Part shown: piece after piece, positions 33,201-46,106 of the stretch | Numbering within the stretch: position 1 is the first letter of the stretch | How the letters are laid out: each line of letters starts with the position of its first letter | From: Alopecurus myosuroides | Taxonomy: Eukaryota; Streptophyta; Magnoliopsida; Poales; Poaceae | Length of the DNA stretch: 64,000 nt | Direction: 5' to 3' | NCBI GenBank assembly: GCA_028641055.1 | Contig: CM054062.1 | Location: 136,442,682-136,506,681, forward strand | Translations under genes and position numbers: made by a program | The notes under the pieces: generated by a model | Databases searched by the model: none | What the model saw: the letters and a program-made list of their open reading frames with translations, nothing else | Told to the model about the DNA's origin: nothing

Positions 33201-36200
33201 GGTTGAGTAGCCACATATTTTTATGTTGTATTCATAGGACCAGTAGCATTTTGATAAGGTTGTTATGAGTACTTGACCCCTAAAGTTTTCACATGTGTGA
33301 AAACAATAGCATGAGTATCATTACCTTGCTTGTTTTTAGCACCCTATTATTTTCTACTAGTATGGTTATTGCACTAGATGCTAGTTTAGGTTTTTGCTAA
33401 TTTTTGTCAAGTATGACCAGAGGCCTTGTGACCTCTAAATGCTTTGTTATGCTAGTGGAACACCCACTGGTTTCATTGCATTTTTGGTGGAAACATTATT
33501 TCCCCCACACTAGATGTGTTTCTTTGATATAGTTTCATAACTAATGAGTGCCTAGTATTTTTGCTTTGGGAATTTTTGTGCTAAACAAAAATGGGTATGC
33601 TTCTGTTTGTAAGTGGTTGTAATCATGTGTGGCTTGATAGGAAAAATACATTCTTGGAGTGTTGTTTGATTCCTCTAGTAATGCCCTTTTTATTACTATT
33701 AGTATGTAGGAGTTGCCCTGCAAATTGATGCATTGTTTTGCTAAATGGGATATTTTTGTTATAGCAAGTATATATATTTTTCACTACTGTTTTTATGACA
33801 TGGACCCTCTGGTTGTATTTCAATTACTTGATTGAAATGCATCCATTGATTCTTCATGTTTAAGTAGTACTAGTTTCCTTAGCAGTTGTTGTGTTAAATT
33901 ATTTTTCCTGCCAACTTGTGTTTGGTAGATATTTGTGTATCCTTGCATGAGGACATGTTTTCATTTACCATTATTATAACATGGTTCCTTGTTTGCATTT
34001 TAGTACTTTACTTATTAGGCATGCTTGCATAGCAAACTTTTAGTAGAAGCATGTCTATAGGAGTCCTCCTTTTTAGTCATTGTTTCTATTGTTCTCACTA
34101 TGAGAAATTGTGTGTTTTGTGATGAGTCTATTACCTTGTTACACTTGTGTAGGCTCACTGATTTGTAAAGGTAACTTTTGCAAATCATGTGTCTTATTTA
34201 TTCTTGATGTGAATTTAGGCTTAGTAGAATAGCTACCTTTTTCTGTTTGTGGTTTGGTTGATAGACCCATTGCCATGGTTATTTTTGTGCATGTTTTATA
34301 TACTCTAGTAGTCTCACCATTGTGAAACTAAGTTTATTTTGGGTTTATTAATATCTTGGTATGAGAGTGGAACACCCACTGAATCCATGATATTGAGGTT
34401 GTGAGATATGTTCCTCCAATCCTTAAGCTGTCTTATTAAATGGCATTTCTGCCAAGTGTGCTTGTTTGATTGTTTGCCTAAGTTAATAATTGTGTGATTG
34501 GTTATTATTAGTTTCCTTGCTGTATGTATTGTTATGTATGGTTGCTTGCCTTGATTGGTTCTGAATGTGTGTCCTTTATTCCTTTTTACGACGTTAGAAA
34601 ACGAAGAGGAAGGAAGTGTCGGGAAGCTCTATTTCAAGTTCCAGTCACTCCAAAACCAGGGACACAAGGAGATACCAGGCAAGCCATCCTGATTGCTTGC
34701 TGATACAATACTTACCATTATCTATCATGCATGTTTTACCTCTGAAGTTTTACCAAAACTTGATTATCAAAACTATTTTTGATGTGGCTATTACTACTAT
34801 ACTAGTATAGAGCTTACTATTATGCCAGTAGTTAAACTTGGTAATACCAAGCCCATAAGCCACCATATGGTATTTATTACCATCAAATATACTAGTCACT
34901 AAGTGGACACCCTAAAATTGTGATTCTACAAAACAAAGGCTTTACGGAAAAACCCGGAGAAAAGGCGGATCCTTGTTCTCCGGAGGAATGTGGAAGTGGT
35001 CATTTTTGAGAAAGTGGTGTTTTCAAAAATGACACATAACCTAGTCTTCGCTGGACAACCTTTACCGTACGGCCACTTTACCCCAATATGGGTAGGGGCT
35101 TGATTAAAAACTTGTTATGGTTAGTATGTGTGCTATCTCAAGTGCTATAGGGGATTGGATCCTCCGAACCGAAATGTCGCTAGGAGTGGAGAATACGGGA
35201 CATCTAAAGTGTGGGATTAATTTTCCCTCCGGATGCAGCAGTGGGTCTCCTGTTTGGGCGGTGTGGGACACGGCTTGCCAGGGAGGGTAACCCCAATTGA
35301 AGAGATAGTCATGTACTAGCTTGTACATAGTGGATAGTCAAGATCAGTTATCTCATGTTCTCATAGGTTGGGAACAGTCCATGGTTATTTCATGGCGGAT
35401 TCTGGATCTAGTGGAAATGTGTACACCTCTGCAGAGTAAAACTATTTCGAGATAGCCGCGTCCTCGGATATGGACGGTTGAATGGCCATGTAGCTAGCAT
35501 TGTGTCAATGTTTTCAAAAAGGAAGTTTTTGAAAAAGGAATTTTTGGAAAGGAAGTGTTGAACTTGTGAAGTTCGGAAAGGAAGGAAAACGTATACCGTG
35601 GAGGTATCGTCGATGATGAAAATCCAGATGATGTGATACAAAACAACATGTTTTGCAAAGAAAACCTTTTCTACTCTACGCAAGAATTCTGGAAACTGAT
35701 TCCAAGAAGTTTTGCAAAGAGAAAATATTCTTTAACAAAGCTTTACAAAACCTCTTGTACGTGTGATATCTACAAGAGAAATAAAACTATATTATTTTCT
35801 TCTGAAGTATCTTCTTCAACGAAGATACAGATTAACCTGACTGCAACTATGGTGTCATCATATATGAACACCATTGATAGTGAACCCTATTTATAGCCTA
35901 CCTATTCCACCATATAAGCATTTTGCATGTTGGTAAGTGATATGATGGATGTCTTGCTGAGTACATTCAAATGTACTCATTATGGTTTCGCCCCTGGTAT
36001 CTACTTGCCAGACTTTGAGAAGGAGCCTCCGAAGGATATCTATGAAGAGAAGTACGGAGTTGACGGCTTTGCGAACTAGGATCGTCTCCGGGTCAGCAGC
36101 CTGTAGGTTAAGGCGTGACTTGGGCTCAACTACGTTGTGTTTTATTTGTCTTCCGCTGTGTTTGATAAGTTGCCTGCCCTTTTGGCAGTTGCGTTAAACT

Positions 36201-36356
36201 TGATCATGTGATCATTTGTGTAAAACCTTTATGTATTCGTGTAATGGATGATGTATTTTTGTGTGCCAACTGTGTATGTTGTTCACGACTGATCTTTCTG
36301 GGATCGTGAATGTATGCATACGTAGGGTTTCAGACTGCCGGTCTGGGGTCCTTACA
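30265..36356 (+). mobile_element. 5' LTR of LARD-like element
   Basis: It starts TGTCACATCCC and ends GGTCCTTACA. Two 20-bp units (gacaattaaactttgattgt) are in tandem at 30319-30358. A GC-rich block at 31440-32280 follows a CT-rich run and looks like a promoter plus leader. A donor-like ttggtgagc ends it near 31845. A pyrimidine-rich acceptor-like stretch precedes 34600, and a short open frame ends at 36079. cttccgctgt stands at 36150-36159. A 5-bp-stem hairpin, cagac-tgccg-gtctg (36331-36345), lies close to the end. The rest is AT-rich and without recognisable coding sequence. Confidence 0.92.
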
Positions 36357-36360
36357 GAGT

Positions 36361-36373
36361 TGGTATCAGAGCC
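36361..36373 (+). other. Primer binding site (initiator tRNA-Met type)
   Basis: tggtatcagagcc begins 4 bases after the 5' LTR. It matches the complement of the initiator tRNA-Met 3' end used by many plant LTR elements. Confidence 0.9.
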
Positions 36374-37135
36374 ATCCTGACCTTAGGAGAACTTAGTTAG
36401 CATGGACGTCAGATAGGAAAGAAAAGTATTTTTGAGTAAAAACCCATTTACTATCTACATTATTTTTATCCAAGGGAATTTTAGTATATTTTCCCTCCTT
36501 ATTATCTTTTCAAAAGATTCTAAATGCATATCAAGGGCGTCCTTGAACAGTGGTTCGAAGGGCGGGCCTTACAAAGTTAGTATCTCTCTCGGTTAAGAGT
36601 TTATTTCTTACTTGTTTGCAACTGCTCCGCTCTGTTTTTGAAACATCTCTCGTCTTTAAAGTTTTCTGTCTAGAAAATAGTTGGGGTTTCAAAAACAGAT
36701 TGTTGCATATTATTACCTCTCTCAGTTAAAAAGGTTTATCAAAACTTTACTTCTATTATCTTGTTTCCATACAAAAACTTTTATACTTGCCGATGTCCCG
36801 AGAAGACCAAAATAATTGCCTAGCTCTACAGTGATGATGGCCAGAAGTAGATATAGTTCTTCAGCCACTTCTAGGATTTTGGATCATCCCCCGACGTAGC
36901 TCCAATGGAGCCTTGCTTGTGTGTTTGGGCTTGTTTATGTGTGTCCGTAGGACTTTGTGCTATTGTGTGGTGTAGAATTTGGTTCATCTAGACTTCTATA
37001 TGTTTGTGGGATGCTCAAAATTTGCAGATTTGTGCTTGCCCCGCTCTTGTTTTTGAATCGCCTCCTGTTAAAATTTTGCAAGCAAAAATGTTTGTATAGC
37101 ATTCAAAAACAAGAATTTGTTGCTTAGACTTATAC

Positions 37136-37345
37136 TTGTTTTCGCTTCATAATGCGACCCGTCGTGAACCACCACCATCTCCCCCACAATTAATGAAAGC
37201 ACCATTGTGCCTAATAATAGAGGACCATCAAGCCACACGAGCTGATAGCGTTGCTACCAGTGATGCACTCCAACAAATAAAGCTCCAACAACGACAATCC
37301 TCAAAGAAGAAAAGGCGTGAAGAAAACCAACCAATACTGACCTAA
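37136..37345 (+). pseudogene. Possible gag N-terminal remnant
   Basis: This 69-codon frame reads RREPPPSPPQLM, then EDHQATRADS, then a Gln/Lys-rich end. A proline cluster followed by a charged helix with an ALQQ stretch is the look of the N-terminus of many grass Gypsy gag proteins. It starts about 780 bp after the LTR, where gag normally begins, but only this tip is left and no capsid region or zinc knuckle follows. The assignment is inference from composition and position. Confidence 0.35.
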
Positions 37346-39968
37346 ACCTCTATGTTTTGTCTGTTTGCAAAAGACTCTTTTTACCTTGTTGGCTAAATGT
37401 CGCACTTTTTTTGTTATGTTCCCTTTTAAAAGACCAAATAAGAGAAATCCCCTTTTAAAAGTTATATACCTCCCTCCTCTGGAGAAAGGTGCAAAAGAAG
37501 TGTTCACATGCCATGATGCGCAACCCCCTAAAAAAAGCCAATCCAAAGAGCACAATTCAATATTCGACGTACGATGACGCTAGTCGTATCTTGTCGGACA
37601 AACATGATTAAATAGAAAGCTAACAAGACTAACATGCTTGGTCTAATCTTAGGTTGACACCTAACCAAATCATGCAAACTACTGACAACTCTTTCTAAAC
37701 CAAAGAATTAAGTGGCTTACGACACTTTTTAATCTAGTTGGTAAAAAGGAGAAGTCACGAGAAAATAAGATGATGACCTATTCGTTTACTAGTCAATAGG
37801 ATATCATGTGTATCTACTTTGGAAACCAAATTTTAATAAGACATTGTAGTTACTATGAAATTCGGGGTTTAGAAATTAAGTGAACGATGGAACGGTTGTG
37901 ATAGATATAGGAAACAACAGTTTTCCTGTTTTAGTCTCTTTGTGTGCTCTTGATTGAAATAAATTTGTGTTTTATTCAATATTGCTTCCTAACTTATATG
38001 GACTTGTTATTATGTTGATTTCTTACAATAAATCTACCCTAGAAAGTGTGTGCGTGATTGAAAACTCGAATAAAAATGAATTAGCATTTGTTACCTTCTA
38101 GTTTATTATTTGGAAGTATTGTGAGAGCTAGATCTGTGTATACTTTCTTAGTAGATTTTGTGCTATGTGTTCTTTGAGTCAAGTAACATTTAGGTACTGT
38201 TATTTTGATGCTTGTACCTATGTTAGCTTGCATGTCTTTTAATAGTAAAGCATGTGTAAGCATTGCTATCAATATGCACTAGTATGCTTCACTAGATTAA
38301 ATAGCCTTATATTTTTATCTGGTATGCAAAGTTTTTCATGAGTAACCAGAGGCTTAGTACCTATTTTTGCCTTGGTATTAGTAGGCCATATCCCACTGGT
38401 CCCATTGTATTTTGGCTTGAGGATGAAAATCCCCAACCATACACAGGTGTGAAAATAGCATGTTTCACTATGTGATTGATTTCTATTTTCCACCATGGAA
38501 AATATAATTGTTTCTTTTCACTTATGAAAGTGAGAAGTTTATCTCTTATTAGTAAATACTAATATGTTTAGGTGTGATCCTTTTGTTAGCATAATATTCC
38601 TTAGGGGTATCATGTTAAGAAATGTTTCACTATCGTGTGCTAAAATTAAATTGTTCGCAAATAAAATAAATTCCTCTTGATTGGTAGATTGTTTGTGAAT
38701 AATTTTAAATTGAGTGTATGGATTTTTGAAAAAGTTAAGATAACTTTTCATTAATTGCATAGCTACTGGTTGTGTGAATTATACCTTGCTTGTTTGCTAA
38801 TAATTTGTTTAAGAAAAACATAAATTGCTAGAATTAATTTATGCATGCTTAATGGTTGACTCATAACAATAATTTGGTGTTTGTGCTTACTAACATGAGT
38901 AGGATTTGTTTACTGTTATTAGGTACACTTATATTCATGACTTGCTTGTTTAAGTTTAAACATCATGATAGCATTGTTTGCTTCTCTAGCGCGAAAACTA
39001 GTTTCACCACTAGAAAATGGTGATTTTTGCTCTAGTGTTACCCTCTTTTATTTTATGAGCATATGTGTTGATATAGCATGTTTAGAAAGTTATTACTTAT
39101 TTTATCATGCCATGAATTATTTATTTGCATGTTCTATGGTTATAGGATATGATTATCTCTTATAGCATGCTGGTGTAGATTTTTATACTAGTGTGTTAGT
39201 GGTGCAGACCCTTTTTATGCCTGTGTAATAGGAGTTTTATCTTGTGTGAAGATGGTGTTTTAGAGTATATTTATGATTGAATTCATTGGTTTTTAGCTAC
39301 TGGTTGTTTGCTAATTGTTCATGATTGATGGATTCCAAAACCTCTAATAAACAATAACCTAGTGAATAAATAGTCTATTCATCTGTGGTGTTGTTTGCTT
39401 GCTTATTGGATGTTGTAAATGTTTTACCTTAGCATGAGTTTATACTTGTGTTATGATTGTGTTTAAGAGTATCATATGAAACTAAAACATCCAACTAAAA
39501 TCATGAACATATTAAGTGATAGTTGCTGGTGGTGAGTAACACCCACTGCCGTGGCTATTTGTTCTGTTTGTTTGTTTTACCTTAGCAACCTAACCTTTGC
39601 ACCCACAAGCTATATTTTTAGCTTCTTATATACCTTATTATGAGAGTGTTACACCACTCCATATGTGTATGTAATACGTGGGATATAGCTAGGAACTCAT
39701 GTAAATAATTGACGATACATTTCCAGGTAGTTTTGCACTAACCTTAATTTTGTTTGTTTCTAAATCGTCCAAGACCCAAGGTCAAACTAGGAAACAAAAG
39801 TTTTGGACCTAACACAGTACTGGTGTACTTTTTAAAATGAATTTGCTAATTTAGGGAAGAACCCCTCCTCCCAAGAAAAGTCAAAGGGGGGAAGCACCGG
39901 CACTCCAACACTAACATTGTGTTTGTTGGCCCTCCCTTAGTCCTCGCTTGCGAATCTCGGGGACGAGA

Positions 39969-39990
39969 TTTTTTTTAAGGGGGGAAGACC
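39969..39990 (+). other. Polypurine tract of LARD-like element
   Basis: A T-run followed by taaggggggaagacc abuts TGTCACATCCC at 39991. cggggacgag just upstream matches the family-1 element's cgggacgag. Confidence 0.8.
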
Positions 39991-42900
39991 TGTCACATCC
40001 CAATTTTGGAATACCTGTTAACAGAGTTGTTTTGCTAATTGCTTGACAATTAAACCTTGATTGTGACAATTAAACTTTGATTGTATTTGTTTGAGTGCAA
40101 CTAAACAAACTAATTATATAAACTTACATGGCTAAGAAATTGAAAACAAAATATTCAACATATTGTTCCAATGACTTTGACAATATTTTCTAAAGTAAAT
40201 ATTGATCAAATAGTTTTCCAAAAACATCTTATGAATCCAATACTTGTTGAATATTAACAGGTATTAACAGGTATTCCAAGTTCTAAATTTAAGAAAGAGG
40301 AAACACTTAATAAGTTTCTCTAAAAGATTATCAGAAAAAGAGGCATTCCTAAATGCTTCACCAAAATATTATCAAATGTTTTTCCAACCTTGCAAGCTTA
40401 ATAACAAAGGTATTGGAGAGCATTGACTTGCTATCCCTAGTCACATAAATATTTTGGCAAAGCATTGTTAAAGAAAAGCCTAGTGCCTTATTAAATTGAA
40501 ATTCCAATATTTCCAGAAACAGAAAACTAAAACGTTACTATTGGAAACTTTCTTAAAATGATTTGAAATTCATACCATTGCTTCCTTATATTAAATAAGG
40601 AACACACACAAGAGGAGACCAAAAATTTGAATCCATTAAAGTCCTGAAAACATGAGTTTTCTCCACAGCAACATTTGGAATTTTGAACAAGTTTGTTCTA
40701 CAAACTTTTTTGAAATGCCATGAAATAAATACCACATGCTCTATATCATAAATAAGGATGAAAACCAAAAGGGCACAAGTTTTTGAATAATTTAAGTTGC
40801 CAAAAACCCTTGTTTTCTTGACAGCACCTTTTTGAAATTTGAACAAGTTTGTTCTATGAAGTAACTCAAAATGACTTGAATTTTCTACCACATAAGGAAC
40901 ACATTAAATAAGGAATGTGTGCCAAAAATTACCATTTTTGGAAGCTCCCAAGTAGGTTAATAAATTCAATGTCCATTTATGCAAGAATTCAAATTTGAAC
41001 AACTTTGAATTATCAAGTTTATTCAATTGAGCCAATTTTCACATATGTTGTACATATCAACTAATTAGAATTTTGGGCAAAAGGATTTCAATTTATAACT
41101 TTGTTTTCCTAGTGAAAACATCAATTTTCAGAGAGGACAGGGACCCACTTGTAAATTTCCAGGGACCTAGATGTTATCCGAGTCATCTTCAACCTCTAGC
41201 TCTCTGTAGAAACAGCACCCCTACTCCATTGCTTCGATTAGAAGGCATCAAGGGGGATAAGAGGCCCCCCATGTGCCTTGTCTGCTCATTGCTCCCTCTC
41301 TCTCACCCTCTAGCTCTCTCTCCTCTATGTGCTCGAAAAAAAAGAACAAACCGAAACCCTAGAAAAGCTCAACTTCGATTCGGCCTATAGAGTGCACGCC
41401 ACCGGCAGCCGTTGAGCCCTACCTCTTCGCCTTGCCGTGGTAGACCTCCCCGCAGAAGGAATCGTGGAGGAAAGCCGCGTGGAGCCCGCGCCATCAAGTT
41501 CTTCTTCGGCTCCGGAAGAACTCCGGCGAGGGATTCCCGCCGCCCTGAACCTCCTCCGCCTTCTCCGTGTCCTCCGTAACGTTCTTGGTGAGCAAGGGGA
41601 CCTCCCCGTCGTTTTTTCCCCTCCCTAACCCCCTAAATCGACGCCGTGTCGAGGCCGCTGTCCGGCCGCCGCCGCGCGCCGTCGCCGGCTGTTTTCCGGC
41701 CGCTTCCGGGAAGCGAGGCAGCGCTTAGATGGTTCCCCGCAACGAGAGCTTCGCTTAGATGTGTTTGTTTTGCTTTTTGGTTGCCGGAAACGCGAGATGC
41801 GAGCTCGCCGGAGATTTTGCCGCCGGCGATGACGTCGCGGTGACGTCGCGCTTGCATCATCGTCCCTTGACCGCGCGTAGATCTGTTGAACCTGCAGGTG
41901 GGGCCGCGCATCGCCTGCGTGGCAGCCCCGTGGCATCCTGGCCCGCTGGTCAGTGGCTTTGGGTGGATCTGCCCGCGGTGCAGCAGATCTGGGCGGGCCC
42001 GTTAGCAGATCTGGCCCAGCAACACAAGTTTTTCCATTTATTTTTGACAGAAACTAGCATGGTTGCTTTTGGCCTTAAAACCTAACCAAACAAATGAATT
42101 TGACCAAACCAAAATTCACAGTGGTAGATAAACAAAATCTAAACCACCTCCATTTTGTATATCTACATTTGGATGAATAGTTTGGAAATGAAAAATGATT
42201 TGGCAACAGGTACCAGAAACACCAAAATGAGTACCATTTTTATTTCACAACTCAAAATGAAGTGAGGCCAATTGCATTGGAAAGCCCTTGACATTTGCGA
42301 ACAGAAGCATTTAACCTTGCTTCCAAATTCTTAGTATTTTTGAAATGGCGTGCAATTTGGTAAAACACCAGAGAGCACTTTGGTGATTTTTATAAAATTA
42401 TTAAAAATGATTTTTGATGCAAACTCAATTGGACGGTCTTGTACATGTTTAGGTCTATCCAAACATAGAAGGGTTTAATTTTTAGAGCATCCTATAAAAT
42501 TTGGTGGACAGATCTTTATTTTACATGTTTCAGCCATTTTGGCATTTTAGGTAATTAATTGTTGTGATTATATTTTTGTGTTGCAATAATGTTTTCTAGC
42601 ATGTATAAGTTGTGTGAGCTTGTTTTCTAAGTGTTACTTAGCTATTTTATCATGTTAGAATGTGTGGACTTGAGTTGAGAAGAAATAGGATTTATATTAA
42701 TATCATATGTTTATCTCTAGTTTATTACTTGCATATAATTTTTGAATGATTAATTTGTGTGCAAGTGATTGAATTGTTGTGTTGAGAAATTAGATACAGC
42801 AACATGTTGGCACTTATATTTTGTTAGTATCACCTCTGCTAGTTTTCATTTGAGTTGGTAGAAAAGCATGAGTAGCTTTGTCATGACTATAAGAATGTTA

Positions 42901-45900
42901 TGGAAAAATTCCCTCATGTGTGGAATTTTTGTCATGAACATTTATGGTTGAGTAGCCACATATTTTTATGTTGTATTCATAGGACCAGTAGCATTTTGAT
43001 AAGGTTGTTATGAGTACTTTACCCCTAAAGTTTTCACATGTGTGAAAACAATAGCATGAGTATCATTACCTTGCTTGTTTTTAGCACCCTATTATTTTCT
43101 ACTAGTATGGTTATTGCACTAGATGCTAGTTTAGGTTTTTGCTAATTTTTGTCAAGTATGACCAGAGGCCTTGTGACCTCTAAATGCTTTGTTATGCTAG
43201 TGGAACACCCACTGGTTTCATTGCATTTTTGGTGGAAACATTATTTCCCCCACACTAGATGTGTTTCTTTGATATAGTTTCATAACTAATGAGTGCCTAG
43301 TATTTTTGCTTTGGGAATTTTTGTGCTAAACAAAAATGGGTATGCTTCTGTTTGTAAGTGGTTGTAATCATGTGTGGCTTGATAGGAAAAATACATTCTT
43401 GGAGTGTTGTTTGATTCCTCTAGTAATGCCCTTTTTATTACTATTAGTATGTAGGAGTTGCCCTGCAAATTGATGCATTGTTTTGCTAAATGGGATATTT
43501 TTGTTATAGCAAGTATATATATTTTTCACTACTGTTTTTATGACATGGACCCTCTGGTTGTATTTCAATTACTTGATTGAAATGCATCCATTGATTCTTC
43601 ATGTTTAAGTAGTACTAGTTTCCTTAGCAGATGTTGTGTTAAATTATTTTTCCTGCCAACTTGTGTTTGGTAGATATTTGTGTATCCTTGCATGAGGACA
43701 TGTTTCATTTACCATTATGATAACATGGTTCCTTGTTTGCATTTTAGTACTTTACTTATTAGGCATGCTTGCATAGCAAACTTTTAGTAGAAGCATGTCT
43801 ATAGGAGTCCTCCTTTTTAGTCATTGTTTCTATTGTTCTCACTATGAGAAATTGTGTGTTTTGTGATGAGTCTATTACCTTGTTACACTTGTGTAGGCTC
43901 ACTGATTTGTAAAGGTAACTTTTGCAAATCATGTGTATTATTTATTCTTGATGTGAATTTAGGCTTAGTATAATAGCTACCTTTTTCTTTTTGTGGTTTG
44001 GTTGATAGACCCATTGCCATGGTTATTTTTGTGCATGTTTTATATACTCTTAGTAGTCTCACCATTGTGAAACTAAGTTTATTTTGGGTTTATTAATATC
44101 TTGGTATGAGAGTGGAACACCCACTGAATCCATGATATTGAGGTTGTGAGATATGTTCCTCCAATCCTTAAGCTGTCTTATTAAATGGCATTTCTGCCAA
44201 GTGTGCTTGTTTGATTGTTTGCCTAAGTTAATAATTGTGTGATTGGTTATTATTAGTTTCCTTGCTGTATGTATTGTTATGTATGGTTGCTTGCCTTGAT
44301 TGGTTCTGAATGTGTGTCCTTTATTCCTTTTTACGACGTTAGAAAACGAAGAGGAAGGAAGTGTCGGGAAGCTCCGTTTCAAGTTCCAGTCACTCCAAAA
44401 CCAGGGACACAAGGAGATACCAGGCAAGCCATCCTGATTGCTTGCTGATACAATACTTACCATTATCTATCATGCATGTTTTACCTCTGAAGTTTTACCA
44501 AAACTTGATTATCAAAACTATTTTTGATGTGGCTATTACTACTATACTAGTATAGAGGTTACTATTATGCCAGTAGTTAAACTTGGTAATACCAAGCCCA
44601 TAAGCCACCATATGGTATTTATTACCATCAAATATACTAGTCCCTAAGTGGACACCCTAAAATTGTGATTCTACAAAACAAAGGCTTTACGGAAAAACCC
44701 GGAGAAAAGGCGGATCCTTGTTCTCCGGAGGAATGTGGAAGTGGTCATTTTTGAGAAAGTGGTGTTTTCAAAAATGACACATAACCTAGTCTTCGCTGGA
44801 CAACCTTTACCGTACTGCCACTTTACCCCAATATGGGTAGGGGCTTGATTAAAAACTTGTTATGGTTAGTATGTGTGCTATCTCAAGTGCTATAGGGGAT
44901 TGGATCCTCCGAACCGAAATGTCGCTAGGAGTGGAGAATACGGGACATCTAAAGTGTGGGATTAATTTTCCCTCCGGATGCAGCAGTGGGTCTCCTGTTT
45001 GGGCGGTGTGGGACACGGCTTGCCAGGGAGGGTAACCCCAATTGAAGAGATAGTCATGTACTAGCTTGTACATAGTGGATAGTCAAGATCAGTTATCTGA
45101 TGTTCTCATAGGTTGGGAACAGTCCATGGTTGTTTCATGGAGGATTCTGGATCTAGTGGAAATGTGTACACCTCTGCAGAGTAAAACTATTTCGAGATAG
45201 CCGCGTCCTCGGATATGGACGGTTGAATGGCCATGTAGCTAGCATTGTGTCAATGTTTTCAAAAAGGAAGTTTTTGAAAAAGGAATTTTTGGAAAGGAAG
45301 TGTTGAACTTGTGAAGTTCGGAAAGGAAGGAAAACGTATACCGTGGAGGTATCGTCGATGATGAAAAGCCAGATGATGTGATACAAAACAACATGTTTTG
45401 CAAAGAAAACCTTTTCTACTCTACGCAAGAATTCTGGAAACTGATTCCAAGAAGTTTTGCAAAGAGAAAATATTCTTTAACAAAGCTTTACAAAACCTCT
45501 TGTACGTGTGATATCTACAAGAGAAATAAAACTATATTATTTTCTTCTGAAGTATCTTCTTCAACGAAGATACAGATTAACCTGACTGCAACTGTGGTGT
45601 CATCATATATGAACACCATTGATAGTGAACCCTATTTATAGCCTACCTATTCCACCATATAAGCATTTTGCATGTTGGTAAGTGATATGATGGATGTCTT
45701 GCTGAGTACATTCAAATGTACTCATTATGGTTTCGCCCCTGGTATCTACTTGCCAGACTTTGAGAAGGAGCCTCCGAAGGATATCTATGAAGAGAAGTAC
45801 GGAGTTGACGGCTTTGCGAACTAGGATCGTCTCCGGGTCAGCAGCCTGTAGGTTAAGGCGTGACTTGGGCTCAACTACGTTGTGTTTTATTTGTCTTCCG

Positions 45901-46101
45901 CTGTGTTTGATAAGTTGCCTGCCCTTTTGGCAGTTGCGTTAAACTTGATCATGTGATCATTTGTGTAAAACCTTTATGTATTCGTGTAATGGATGATGTA
46001 TTTCTATGTGCCAACTGTGTATGTTGTTCACGACTGATCTTTCTGGGATCGTGAATGTATGCATACGTAGGGTTTCAGACTGCCGGTCTGGGGTCCTTAC
46101 A
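39991..46101 (+). mobile_element. 3' LTR of LARD-like element
   Basis: It is collinear with 30265-36356. It differs by scattered substitutions and by a 17-nt gain near 40254-40273, where the 10-mer aacaggtatt is present twice. It ends GGTCCTTACA followed by the TSD tctag. The GC-rich block is at 41180-42010 and the cttccgctgt motif at 45895-45904, 197 bases from the end. Confidence 0.92.
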
Positions 46102-46106
46102 TCTAG

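Larger units (their letters stand above)
36374..39990 (+). other. Non-coding internal domain of LARD-like element
   Basis: About 3.6 kb with no pol-like reading frame. The only protein-like piece is a short frame at 37136-37345 that may be a gag N-terminus remnant. The remainder (37600-39900) is AT-rich and resembles the LTR's own AT-rich style, with phrases such as 'acaccactcc' and 'gttttaccttag'. It ends with cggggacgag and the purine tract taaggggggaag before the 3' LTR. Confidence 0.8.
30265..46101 (+). mobile_element. Complete LARD-like LTR retroelement (15.8 kb, 6.1 kb LTRs)
   Basis: Two near-identical LTRs of 6092 bp (30265-36356) and 6111 bp (39991-46101) enclose a 3634-bp internal region with no protease, RT, RNase H or integrase. 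It has perfect 5-bp TSDs, a Met-initiator-type primer site (36361-36373) and a polypurine tract (about 39969-39987). Large LTRs with a mostly non-coding core are the definition of large retrotransposon derivatives (LARDs), which rely on proteins from autonomous Gypsy partners. A third copy of the LTR starts at 58575. LTR identity appears very high (differences roughly one per 100 bp by eye), indicating a fairly recent insertion. Confidence 0.92.
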
